A DNA stretch of 64,000 nucleotides from Chrysomallon squamiferum (Eukaryota; Mollusca; Gastropoda; Neomphalida; Peltospiridae): NCBI GenBank assembly GCA_012295275.1, contig CM022665.1:47699102-47763101 (forward strand), given 5' to 3'. Below, piece by piece: positions 48,756-61,310 of this stretch. The number at the start of each line of letters is the position of its first letter. Position 1 is the stretch's first letter. The notes beneath the pieces are model-generated. The model saw nothing but the letters and a program-made list of their open reading frames with translations, was not told the origin of the DNA and did not search any database. The translations under genes were made by a program, and so were the position numbers.

Positions 48756-50949
48756 TGCTGATTTGTGTTAATTATGTTTTTTTGTTGTTAGTATTGTTGT
48801 TATTGTTGTTTGTTGTTTGTTTGTAATTACTTATGATTTGTGAATTTTGTTATTATTGTAATTTTTTTTTTTTTTTTTATAAAGTTATTATTATTGTAAT
48901 TTTTTTTTTTATAATTTTTGTTATTAATAATTTTTGTTTTTATGTATAATTTTTGTTAATGATAATTTTGTTATTATTAATAATTTTTATTATAATTTTT
49001 GTTATTAATAATTTGTATTATAATTTTATTATTTATAATTTTTATTATAATTATTATTTATAAATTTTATTATTATCATAATTTTTATTACTATTTATAT
49101 TTTTTATTATTGTAGATTTTATTATTATTTATAATATTTGTTATTATAGTTTTTATTGTTTGTAATTTTTATTATTTATAATTTTGGGCATTGTTTATAA
49201 AAAAATGTATTATAATTTTTATTACTATTTATATTTTTTATTGTTTGTAATTTTTATTTTTATTTTAATATTTATTATTATTATTTATAATTTCGGGTAT
49301 TATTTATATAAAAATGTATTACTGTAATTTTTGTTATTATTTTTAAATTTTATTATTTATTTTAGTACAAAGGTGTAGTATCCACTCTGGTACATATCAT
49401 CAACTAATTTAATAGTTTTAATCAAAAATACATGGCTATATCTACATTGAGGCAAATGAGGCAAATGTCTCATACCAAAATTGACAAATCTTTTTTTTAT
49501 TTTTTTTTATACAAAGATTTTACTTAAAAGAATATAAAATTCAATCAAGGATTTTGCAACTTTCAAGTCAGATTTTCTGGCATATTTTCAGCCTTGTTTT
49601 TTTGCCCTGCCCTGCTCGGCAATTAAAGATTTTTACCTCATTTCAAAAACAGTCTAGTTACAGCCATAAAATACATCCATGTTTTACCTCTCTCTGTTTA
49701 TTTACTGCCGTAAAAATGATGAGTACTTGTTTTGTGATTGAGAAGAACTACATTATAGAAAATATGTTAAAAGTTTCTATTTTAATTTATGCAAACCTTT
49801 ACAAATTTTAAGTAAGAAAATTTTATTTATTTACGCAAGGCTTGAGTACCATATTCCCTCATTGATAGTGGCATGCCATTATACATTTTTTCATTAATAA
49901 AAAAGTCTGTTTCACTTATAAATCATAAGGCTTCTTAAACAAGACAAACTGAAATTTTCCAAGATGTTTTTTTTTAGTTCTACAGTGAGAGAAACCAGGT
50001 CAACAATAAAAAAGTCTGTTTCAGTTATAATGTCACTTTCACTTTATAAAATGACTTCATCTATAAACTAATGGTTATAAGTGAAGGAAAATGGTGTTTT
50101 AAAATGTGAATGAGCTGAATTTTTATATCACTTTTTTGAGAGAAAAAAAAAAAATAATCTACATGAAGAAACTCTTGAAATAGTTTAGAAATCTCACTAA
50201 GTTTGATCTCAAGTTCGAAATATTCATTTTTCATACATAGTTTAATATGTGATTAATGTCATTTCCATTTTCATAATATGTTTTATTTTCAATAAAAAAA
50301 TAAATAAATAAATAAATAAAATAAAATAAAATTAACAATGAGAGGGAAGACAATGTCTAATTGTAACTTTTTTGTGTCAGCATTAATGTTTGACAATCAA
50401 AGTGTGTGTGAAAAATGTTAAAATACAAATTAACAAAAACATTAGTGCATTTTGATACCTTAATACTTGGAGTGTAATAATGATTTAATTACTAAAACAA
50501 AACTGGAAATTAAAATTGTTAGACAATGGTTCTGATGTGTTTGTTTTAGAAACTGTGCTGGTCAGTTCAGTTAAAAGATTTGAAGAGTACATTTAATCTT
50601 TACACTTGTTTTTCTATGCAAATGATTTGATCAGACAGCAATTTTACAAATATTGTGTACTTGTTGCCAGTAATAAGAACTGTGTGCAGTATTTTATTTT
50701 ATATTTTCTTTAATAAAAAGTTATTATTGATATTTATATTTTCTTGTTTTTAGCAGTCTAAAAATTATAGTGAAAATTATCTGTGAATGACAAGTATTTA
50801 TGTGTGCTTCATTTTCATCTCTGAAATGCATAGTTATCTACCCTTAACTTTTTTTTATAAATGAAACCAGTTGTTCTATTTTCTTTTTTTTTCAGCAGCA
50901 GAAATTTAAATCTTTATCTTCTGTATCTTATTACTTTTAAAATTTCTTT

Positions 50950-51300
50950 TATTGATTTGAATTAGCTTTGTAATAAAGCCTTGATATTTAAATGGAGGAT
51001 TCAAACACATATAAACAGATTACCTAATCATGAATTTTATTTGTAATAGAATCCTGGAGATATCAGACATTTATTAACCTGAAATTATCTAATTAGGAAT
51101 TTTATCTGTAATAAAGCCTTGAAATTTAAACAGACGATTTGGATATTTATTGATCCTTGGAGTTATCTAATTATAAATTTTATTTGTAATAAAGCCTTGT
51201 TATTTAAGTGGAGAATTTGGACAATCATTAATCCCTGGTAAAATCAGATTGTAAATTTCATCTGTAATAAAGACTTGTTGCCGAAGTTGAGGTTTTCATG
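50950..51300 (+). repeat. Degenerate repeat, about 75-80 bp x 4-5, each with an AATAAA
   Basis: Units contain TTTTATTTGTAATAAAGCCTTG-like cores at about 50964, 51040 (AATAGA variant), 51104, 51182 and 51260, each followed by a GG(A/T)-rich stretch and a TTATCTAATTA-type block. AATAAA is kept in most copies, so it may act as a cluster of plus-strand polyadenylation signals downstream of ADCK1. Confidence 0.8.
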
Positions 51301-53099
51301 GAAGGATTCTAATAATGAAGTTTTTGATGATGTTTAAAAGGATATAACAAGGATGCTGTCATGTATGCAGAACTAGCAGTAATTGTTTGATGTTGAGACC
51401 TGAACTGAATTTGTAATTTTTTTGTAATGAAACAGTTATCTAAATACATCTAAACAAATTTAACACTCTGTGTCTGTGTGTCAATTTGTGAATGCAAGTG
51501 AATGTATGTGTGAGGGTGGATTGGTGAGAGTGTGTCTGTGATTTTTTATCCACTTCAAAATAATTAATAAATACATTTATTTAATTTGCATGTTGGTAAT
51601 GCATTTTATTTGTCACTTCTAAAATTACACACAATAAAATAAAATAAAATAAAATAAAAAATAAAAAAATAAAAAACAACAATACCTAAAGTTACAAAAT
51701 AACAAAATTCTCATCCATAAAACTTTTTCATTGCTGTAGTAATAATCTGCCACATTTTCTGTTTTCATTTCTCTTTTTTTTGGAAAAGAACTGTGTTGTG
51801 GTTTTAACAGGAATAAACCATGACAAAAATACTTGGATAGTTCAGTTGTATAATAACAGCCTTGTATTTAATATTATCAAGTCTGTTACATATTACAAAG
51901 CAAAAACAAAACAAAAACATCCCCCCAAAAACAAAAAAAATGTAAAGAAAAACTCTGATAAACTGAAACTGCTAGCAGATTTGTAATGATTTGCTACATT
52001 TTTATAATTGTGTTTGTTTCATTACATTTTATTAATCATGTGAACTTAAGTTCATGATTATCAAAGATTCACTGCAAGAAACAAAATAACTTAAAAGCAG
52101 ACTATATTTGGGTTGTTTATTCATAATAACAAATCTGCCAGGAACTTGGGGTGAAAAAAAATCAAACAATCTATACTTATGGCTAACAAAAAGTAAAATA
52201 AATCTGAGTGAAATCTATTTCTAATCTGGAACAGACACATCAGATATATATTTGAATGTGCAAATGTAACAGAAACAATTTTGATCTAAACTTAAGTGTT
52301 ACCTTAAAAAAAAAAAAAAAAAAAAGAAGTTATTTTTCATTCATTCATTCATTCATTTTTATAGGATTTTTTAATTTTTATTTTATTTTATTTCTATTAC
52401 AGGTAAGTTACATTTTCATCATTATCAAACTCTCGTTGTTGTACATTTTTTTCTTTTTTTTTTAAACAACATAAACTGAACTTCACATTATCTGGCGGTA
52501 ATCGAGATTACAGAATAAAACGGTGCTCCGAAAACCTTGATGTGATAATAGGGGAAAAACAAACAAAATGGAAGAGAGAAATGTAAACAAAAATGCATTA
52601 AATAATGATTTATTAATCTGTTTAAAGACGGATTAAGAAAATAATTCTAAAAACATAAATGTTATTGAGTCATAAGTATTGTAAAAAGTATTTTCGCGCA
52701 GAACAGACATTTCTGAGTCGACATATCGAGACGATTAAACGATGATGATTTAGAACGCGTCTGATTGATTTCGACTGTCATTTGCGGTGATTACACAATA
52801 TTTGTTTCTTACGTGCAAGTTTTCTTATTTTTTTAAATTTCTTTTTTCAGTTTTAGATATTATAAATAAATATTTGTATTAAACTGGATGAAATATAATT
52901 TGACAAAACTATACAAATAATTATAAAATGTTAACTTTTTAAACAAGGAAGACGAAAGGGATAGTTTCAAGTTTAGTTTTACGTGTATTTATTTTTTATT
53001 ATTATTAGTTTCCGTAGTTGTGGTGATTTTTCTGTTTACTTTCATGAGAATGTTTTTTAAAAGAATGAAGATTATTACATCCAGTTTTTAATTTTGACA

Positions 53100-53610
53100 A
53101 CAGTATTGTAATTGTAAGTATTACAATATTCTGATAATTGCATATTTCTTGAATCGCGCAAGTGTTGCGAATCCATATGATTGTATCGCAGTATTATTAT
53201 AAATACATGTATCAAACTAGTATTGTAATTATTTTTATAACAATAGTGTTGTAATTACATGTTTCACAATAGTATTGTAGTTAAATATATTACAACAGTA
53301 TTATATTTACATACATAACAATGGTATTATAATTACATAATCAAAATAGAATAAATCTGTATCACAATAGTATTATAAATAGAGATATCTCAATAGTATT
53401 ATGACTACATGAATTACAATATTATAATTACATGCTCCACAACATAATAAATGTATCACAATAGTAATATAATTATGTGTATCACAATGATATCATAAAT
53501 AAACGCTACACATTAGTGTTATAATTACATGCAACAAAATAATAATGTAAACAGTCATCACAAAAATATTATAATTAGTAATTGCAGGTATCACAATAAC
53601 TATAACAACT
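53100..53610. repeat. Degenerate about 30-bp array
   Basis: Around 14 loosely related units like TATCACAATAGTATTATAAT followed by TACATG. Lies upstream of the first coding exon of the PPxY gene. Confidence 0.75.
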
Positions 53611-53760
53611 ATTTTTAACTAAAACTGATACTGTTATAAAACTGATACATAAATGTTATAATAACTTTCAGACTCGGTTTAAATTTAAAAAAACACTAAA
53701 AACGTGGCTGTTAATTAATCTTATTGATGTGTGTTTTTTGTTTAGCAACTTTCACCAGAC

Positions 53761-56700
53761 ATGTTCCACTCGTCTCACATTCATGTTCCACGGAGCAGAC
53801 AGCCTGGCGCACTGAGAACTTTTGTTACCTCCTCATCATTCGGACCTCCAGAGGGCAAAGAACCGTTACGGAGGGCAATTCTCTTCTCTACAGTTGCCAT
53901 GGTTTTGTTACTGATAGGAAGCGTGCTAACATGGCTGGGTACTTTGTCACTTTTGTTTTTTTACATTATCCTGTAATATTAAATATTAACTGTGGCATGA
54001 AATTATTATTATTATAGGAAATGTGTTAATATGGCTCTAGTATCTATTGCCAGTAACAAAAATATATTACCTATTAATTGTTTATGAAATTATTATTATA
54101 ATTAGTATTATTGTAGAAAATGTGCTAACATGGCTGTATTGTTTATTACCAATAACAAAAGGATTTTATCTGTTAACTGTTTATCACATTATTCATTGCA
54201 ACTGTTATTGCTGTTGTGTTCATGTTATTATTATTATATGTATTTTTTTCAGAAACAAATAATCTAGAAAATAAGTATTATATTACATTAGTTAGATACT
54301 TAAAATAATTCATACAATTTTAAAATTGTTTAATTTACTTGTTTTTTTTTTACTGCAGTCATATTTGAAGGGGGAATATCTATCTATCTATCGCTCTACA
54401 TATCTATCTGTTTACCTATTTATCTATTAATTTATTTTATTTATTTATCTATTTATTTGTCTTTCTAATTTATTTATTTATTTATATTTATTTATTTAAT
54501 TCCTTATTTATTTATTTATTTTTATTTATTTATTTATTTATATTTATTTTTTACTTATTTATTATCTTATTTACTTATTTATTTATTTACTTATTATTTA
54601 CTTATTTATTTATTTATTTATTTTAATTATTATTATTTTTTTTTACATATTTATTTATTTATATTTATTTATTTTTACTTATTTATTTATATTTATTTAT
54701 TTGTTTATTTATTTATTTATTATTTATTTATTTCAGGTTTTAACGACGTGTTTGGGGGGAGGGTTTCTATGACTGGGCCTCTTCTCATAGCTCTTGCTCT
54801 GCTGCTGCTGCTGTTGTCGATGAGGCAGTTCATGATTGCCAGGAAGCGCAACAACCACAACAGAAACAATGTTCAGGTGTTAACAGTACTTCATGTTAAA
54901 AAACATAGTTACAGTATAATACTCTTCTTTAAAAAAAATAATATATATATATATATATTATTTTAGTGATACCATTTGGCATGTATTAAAAATATGAAGT
55001 TATTTATTTAAAATAAGAATGAAGTGTTGATGCCATTTTTTGAACAATGTAGGCAAAATATTTATTTGAAAGGAGAAAAATTGATGTCTGATCTTTGAAA
55101 TATAAATTTATATCATCCTATCTTTAAATATACATTTTTCATTACTAATAATATATATATATAAAAATTTAGATTAGTAATAATAAAATTCATTATTTAT
55201 ATGTTAAAATTCTCGCATATTAACAATTTTATTGGGTTAAATAAGATGGCAAGTATTTAAAGCATTGGCATAGTTAAAATGTAAAATGTAACAGTGACAC
55301 AGCTAAAATGTATCAATGACACAGCTAAAATGTAAAATGTAACAATGACTCAGTTAAAATGTAAAACCTAACAATAACACAGTAAAAATGTAACAATGAC
55401 AAAGTTAATGTGTAAAATATAACGACACAGTTAAAATGTAAAATGTAACAACATGTTTTATAAATCCACAGCTTGGCTCGGTGAATCCAGGCACACTGAC
55501 CACTGTGGTTGTAGACAGGAACGATGGCGTTGGTGCAGTGACAGTTATCATGGATTCCGTTAATGTAGACCAAAGTCCTCAGACCAGGTACCAAACTGTT
55601 ACCTTTTCACTCATTTAGAAAAACACTGTCATAATATCTCTGTGTGTGTCAGTGTGTGTGTGTCTGCTTATCTTCTATCTGTCTGTCTGTACATTTAACT
55701 GTATCTCTCAATATGTTTCTCTATGTATATCTGTATATCTCTGTGTACGTAGTGTGTGTGTCTGCTTATCTTCTATCTGTCTGTCCATTTAACTGTATCT
55801 CTCAATGTGTTTCTCTATATATGTATATATATATCTGTATATCTCTGTGTACATAGTATGTGTGTGTGTGATTTGTTTATTTACTTCATCTACTATCTAT
55901 GAATTAAGGTAAATGATATTTATTAAAATTACAAATTACATATTCTGCTGATAATGTAATTATGTTTACCTAAATCTTTCTAGAGTGATGTTTCATGTGG
56001 TTTGTCTCTATAAAACTGTTTCTAGAGAGATGTTTGATGTGGTTTGTCTCTATAAAACTGTTTCTAGAGAGATGTTTAACGTGGTTTGTCTCTATAAAAC
56101 TGTTTCTGTGTTTCAGACTGTATGCTGATGACTATGCACCTCCATCATACAGTGACGTCACATGTTGGCATGGCGACGAGCCCCCCCCGCCGTACGAGGA
56201 CGCGGTCCAAGGCCAGCACCCGCCGGGCGTCCTGCCAGGCTACCAGGAGCAGGACTCCGCTCCCACAGCCGCGCAGACGTTCACCGACAGCTCGGTCACC
56301 CACTCCAGCAGCTTTCACAACACCGCGCCCTCCGACCACGCCCCCGCCTGTTGTCACGGAGACCACCGTTCCAGCTGTCCGTGTTGCCAGTCGGCCGGGA
56401 CCGACCAGCAGCAGACGTCTCCTACGATCGGTGGGGGAGTGCTGCCCCCTGTGTCCAGCCAGGACTGGTCGGCCACTGACCAGTTCTATCTCATCCCGCA
56501 GATGCTCGGCCTGATGCCCAGCCCCCAGAAGCAGCACCGGATAGGCGAGGTGCCCCCGGCCTACCAGGCCCTGGCCCTGCGTGGTCGGCCGCCTCCCATG
56601 GCCTACACCCAGGCTGTGGCCGTGAGTTCGAACCCAGACACGGGTCAGCGGTCAGAGAGCAGCAAAGAGGAGACGTCTGGTGGAGGGGACTCGGTGGATA

Positions 56701-56891
56701 AGTCAGAGCAGCCGGTCAGAGAAAAGACTGAGGCGAAGCTGGTGGACAGTGTGTTGTCCGAGGATGGTGAGACCACGTCGTGTTCAGACCAGTGTCGTGT
56801 AGAGAGGCCGGACGTAGCAGTGAACGTCGGCCTCAACGTTGCAGGTTCGTCTTCTGTGGTTCCAGTCATTGACGAGTTGGAGAATCTGTAG
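53761..56891 (+). CDS. Two-pass membrane protein with three PPxY motifs
   Basis: Not assigned to a named family. Plus-strand exons: 53761-53938, 54737-54876, 55472-55587, 56117-56891; phases close, 402 aa. An acceptor TTTAG (53741-53745) precedes the start exon, so a 5' non-coding exon is likely. Two hydrophobic segments (about 39-59, ILFSTVAMVLLLIGSVLTWL; about 71-88, MTGPLLIALALLLLLLSM) are separated by a very short loop, followed by basic RKRNNHNRNN, so the long C-terminal tail should be cytosolic. The tail carries PPSY (153-156), PPPY (168-171) and PPAY (291-294), classical ligands for WW domains of NEDD4-type ubiquitin ligases, plus a Cys/His cluster (223-235). The layout resembles TMEM171-like or other PY-motif adaptors; this is by analogy only. 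The last exon is much more GC-rich than its surroundings. Confidence 0.85.
53915..54145 (+). repeat. Three copies of the end of PPxY-gene exon 1
   Basis: The exon end ATAGGAAGCGTGCTAACATGGCTG|G recurs as ATAGGAAATGTGTTAATATGGCT (about 54014) and as TAGAAAATGTGCTAACATGGCTG (about 54112), each followed by TATTTATTRCCARTAACAAAA-like sequence. Unit about 97 bp. The copies have lost the GG|GTAC donor. Confidence 0.88.
54360..54736. repeat. TTTA tetranucleotide tract
   Basis: ATCT then ATTT repeats running up to the exon 2 acceptor (TTTCAG, 54731-54736). Confidence 0.97.
55255..55460. repeat. About 25-30 bp array before exon 3
   Basis: AGTTAAAATGTAAAATGTAA then CAATGACAC, about 7 copies, ending 10-20 bp before the exon 3 acceptor region. 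Confidence 0.85.
55640..55870. repeat. About 100-bp tandem duplication in intron 3
   Basis: GTGTGTCTGCTTATCTTCTA, then TCTGTCTGTC, then CATTTAACTGTATCTCTCAA, then GTTTCTCTAT occurs at 55657 and 55757. Confidence 0.95.
55981..56116 (+). repeat. 42-bp tandem repeat before exon 4 acceptor, 3 copies
   Basis: Unit GAGAGATGTTTGATGTGG, TTTGTCTCTATAAAACTG, TTTCTA. CTAG acceptor-like ends at 55983, 56025 and 56067; the true CAG ends at 56116. The tract is open in the exon 4 frame, encoding MWFVSIKLFLERCL-type units, but the acceptor spacing (49 bp for the last) would not keep the frame. Confidence 0.95.
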
Positions 56892-57158
56892 AGAGAGAGA
56901 GATTTGTTGTTTTTGTGTGTCTCTGTGTCTCAGTTGTTTTTTGTTTTTTTAAATCCTTCTACATGTTGGTTTTCATTTTAAGTCCCACAACATGTTGGTT
57001 TTAATTTTAAATCCTTTGGAATTCATTGTAAATCCCTGATCATGATGGTTTTAATTTGTTTCTATTTTATATATATATATAAAAGATCGGTTTTATTTAT
57101 TTATATGTATGTATGTGTGTGTGAATGTTCATCTGTTTGTGTGTGTGGTGTGTGTGAC

Positions 57159-57189
<31 letters not shown>

Positions 57190-57711
57190 ATGTGTGCGTG
57201 TGTATAAATATATAACATATACATCCAGAAATGATTTTTATTTTCTTATCTTTAATATGGAGTATTCTGTGTTTATTGTTTGATCTGTCATGTTGCTAAA
57301 TCTTACAGAGAAATGCAAAACACTTTTAACTTACATCGTTTATAGCTATAGGATGCTGTGGCTCATGTTTTAGTGGTTTTTATTTTTGATAAATATTTAG
57401 TTTATTTATTTTAATTTATTGATGGCAGCTTGGATGTAAAAGTTATTGCCCTTTTACATGTAAGAGTTATTGCCCTTTTCACAAAAAAATTCTGACTGAG
57501 TTAAGATGACTCAAAAAGAACTCTGTGGTTTACATGTTTTAATGTCAGCAGAATCAAATGTCAAAGTTAAAAACTAGCTGTCTGTAATAAATGTAAAAAG
57601 TTTTTCTTCTGTCACGTAAAATATATTTTTATCACAGCCAGATGACAGAAAACACTGGTGTAGAGATAAGCCTGTTATTATTATCATTATTATTTTTGTC
57701 ATTATTATTAC

Positions 57712-57742
<31 letters not shown>

Positions 57743-58389
57743 GACATAATTATTATTAAAAATATTATTATTACTATTATCATTATTATTATCATTATTA
57801 TTATTATTATTATTATTATCATTATTGTTTACTAGTCTTCTGTTGATGGAATATTTAGTTACTTACGTAATCTATGATTTCTGTTACCTTAGACATAATA
57901 ACTACTAAAACAAAAATTCAAAGATTTTATATCTACATCATGCCATTGAAAGTTTTTAACATTTTTTAATTAACTGGGTTTTTTTTTTTAATTTTTGCAA
58001 CTGGTTTTTATACTGTGATAAAAAAATGTGAAATTCTTTTTCAATCAGGGCAGTTAAAAAATGCATTGTTCAACAAATGTGATGTTTTCTTTTTTAGTTG
58101 TTCTTCTTTATTTATTGGGCCAATTGTGTATAAAGCAAAAATTTGTGATGTGGTAGGGGCAGGGGAAATTTAGATAATGTGACAACATGAGTTAGAACAC
58201 ACACAAACACGCACACACACAGACACACACACACACACATACAGACACACATATATAAACACACACACAAACACGCACACACACAGACACACACGCATAC
58301 ACATACAGACACACACACAAACATAAACACACACAAAAATACACACACATACATATATAAACACACACAAACACACACTCATATATACA

Positions 58390-58590
58390 TATCTTCAATA
58401 TGACATGATATCCCATGCTATATCACGTAATATTTCTTGTAATATTACATGATAATATAACAGTATCACATGATATCTCATGTAATAGCAGCTGATATCT
58501 CATGTCATATCATCTGATATCTCTTCTGATCTCATGTAATATCAGCTGATATCTCTTCTAATATCACGCAATATCATGTGACATCTCTAC
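58390..58590. repeat. ATATC-rich degenerate repeat with palindromic cores
   Basis: About seven units of 25-35 bp such as ATCACATGATATCTCATGTAAT and ATCAGCTGATATCTCTTCT. The cores CAGCTG, GATATC and CATGATATC.. are partly self-complementary, so units could form small hairpins. Confidence 0.7.
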
Positions 58591-60179
58591 TCAGACTTGT
58601 CCAGTATTTGTTTACCTCTGACTGCCATTAACACATGGGTACTGAAGAAGCTTTATTATTTCTGTCTTATAGGGCTAACACACAGATTAATTACTGTCAT
58701 TAACTGTTCTGTTCATTTTTCTAACCTGCGTTTTTAATCATCTCCCCATCACCCACTAAATAACTGTGTACAGTCAGTGTAAGAAGATATAGGAAGCTGA
58801 CAAGAGAGGTTTCACCATTCAAACATGCTTATATGTGCTAATAAAGAAAATATAAACTGTACATGTATTTTAATCATGCATGTGGTTATGGGTGACAGGT
58901 TCCTAATACAAAACAAAATGTGATGCACGTATTTTCTAAACATATTTTTAATTTTATATATTTTGTATACATCTCTCTGGTATCAGGTTAGGGGAAAATT
59001 CTTTTTTTTAAATATATTTTTATTTTTATTTTTATTTTTTGCAGTATTTATCCCTCTAAACGCAACCCTGGATCTGTTATTGATTTTGTTTTGTACTTGG
59101 TGACAGTCTGTTATTTGTTAATACTGATTGTTTGGTTATTGTCATTGTTTAGGTCATTTTAACTTGTATAATTTGTATAAAAAATTTGTTTTATTCAGTT
59201 CTGCTTCAGATTATGATTGTCTTTGAAATACAAATTTACACAGTTTGATTTTAATACACTAAAGAATACACTTTTATTCAAAAGAAATGAAATAATGAAA
59301 GAATATTATAATAAATTTGTAGTTCTTAAATTCAAAAAAAAATGTATATCTATATGTGTATATATTTGTTGACACCGTTATTTACAGGTGATCAGAACAT
59401 ACTTTTTATTTTTATCTTCATTATATACATATATAAAATATTTATTTAAAAAGATGATGAAATTAATTAAGATATATTATTTTATGGAGATCAATCTAAA
59501 TTTAACATTTTGGTGATTTTTTGAACTTTGAACAGAATAATAAAACAGAAATTGATTATGTGTATATATTTTAATATGATCATGTTTTAAGAAAAGATAT
59601 TTATCTACATTGTTACTGGTAACTAATGGTTACCTTAATTTCAGTATTTACCCCTGACTCAGTCTTTGTAATAGTTAACCCAATTTTATTTTATTTTATT
59701 CTAAAATAATTTACCTGCTTGTAGTTTTCATCAAGCCAGTATTTCACCTGTTACTATCTACAGTGATGTCACTTAATGTCTACGTTGATTAATATTTATC
59801 TGGACAGGTTTATGTTAAGGGACCTGCAATTATGGATTTGTTAAAGAACTAATGTTACTGCATGGAATAAAAGAAATTTGTTTACTTTGTAAAGGTCAGC
59901 AGGTCACCTTGTGTTAAACTGTTGTGATGTCATTGTAGTATGACATCACAGCAGTGTTTTAATGCAGGGCAGAGAGCAATGTTTTGTAATCTCCATGTCA
60001 CCATGACATTTGACCTCCCTGCATCATTCACCATTTTTCACCATTTTGTGTGCTTTTGTACATTTAGAAATAAGTATATTAAATTATTAATCTGGAAATT
60101 TATGTTTTTTTTCAAATTCCATTAAGTTTAATGTTATTGTTGTGTTCATAAAAAAAAAAAAACGACATTAAAATGTTCG

Positions 60180-60910
60180 TTAATCTTCACTGTAGTTATT
60201 ATATTGCAGTGTTTAAACACATTTAAATTACAATTTTTATGTTAAATACAAAACATTTAAACTACTGACTTCATGTTAAATACAAAGCATTTAAAATACT
60301 GTTTATTTTAAATGCAATACATTTCAATTGTTGTGTTTATGTTAATACTGTAGATTTATAATTACTCTGTTTATGTTGAAGATGATACATTTAAATTACT
60401 GCATTTATGTTAAGCACAATACTTTCAAATTACAGTGTTTATTTTTAACAGAATGCATTTAAATTTTTATGATCCCTGTATATGTTAAATTATTATGTTT
60501 ATTGTAAATCATTATATTTATGTTAAATCATTGTATGTGTTAATATATGTCTAAAATCACTAATTTTGTCAAATTTCTATGTTAAATTATTTTGTTGAAT
60601 CACTATGTACCATAGTCTGTTTTAAATGTTTATTTTAAATTACTTTGTTGCCTATGTTAAGTCACTTTACTGTAATCACTATGACTGATCACTTTGTATA
60701 TGTTAAATCACTGCCTCTGTCAGATCACTGAAAATGTCTATGTTAAATATATGTGTTTATGTTGAATCATTATTACTGTGATGTAAATGTCTATGTTAAA
60801 TCACTCTCACTATGGTGTAAATGTTTTATGTTAAATCACTATCACTATGGTGTAAATGTTTTATGTTAAATCACTCTCACTATGGTGTAAATGTCTATGT
60901 GGAATCACTA
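60180..60910. repeat. Degenerate array with AAATCACTATCACTATGGTG-type units
   Basis: Starts as loosely related TTATGTTAAATAC..CATTTAAA units (about 60 bp) and passes to about 35-bp units TATGTTAAATCACTnTCACT then ATGGTGTAAATGT, cleanest at 60790-60905. Confidence 0.7.
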
Positions 60911-61278
60911 AGGGGAAGCAATACTTGTGTTTATCCGTCCTACACTTCTTTAGTCTGTAACAGCATTTGTATGTTTTTGTGTCTGTCCACTGTGTTAATA
61001 TTAGTCTGATTATTAATCATTCTAGATAGGTTCTCATTGCATAAAGTATGTGTGTTTCTGAGGTGTGTGTGTGTGGGGGGGTGCGCGCGCGTGTGTGTGT
61101 TCATTGCTAGATTAGTATTATTAAATATCAAAATATTGGAGTAAATTGTGCTATAGTTATACATTTTATTATTTATATTTTGTTGTTGTTGTTGTTATTA
61201 TTATTATTATTTTGTATCTTATTTTGGATATCAAAACTACATTTTGATTCAACAGGAGTTTTAGAAGTATACATTAGT

Positions 61279-61310
<32 letters not shown>

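Larger units (their letters stand above)
48756..53745. other. Intergenic region ADCK1 to PPxY gene
   Basis: First a degenerate TTATTATAATTTTT-type tract (48775-49380), then unique AT-rich sequence, the repeat with poly(A) signals (50950-51300), AAAT tracts (50295-50325, 51630-51680), a poly-A run (52305-52325), a less AT-rich island at about 52680-52810 that could be a promoter or first non-coding exon, and a degenerate array (53100-53610). No coding region recognised. Confidence 0.6.

Noticed and set aside
56122-56537. Overlapping 105-130 codon frames in the PPxY last exon
   Set aside because: Arg/Pro/Thr-rich shadow frames caused by high GC; the main frame joins exons 1-3 and holds the PPxY motifs.
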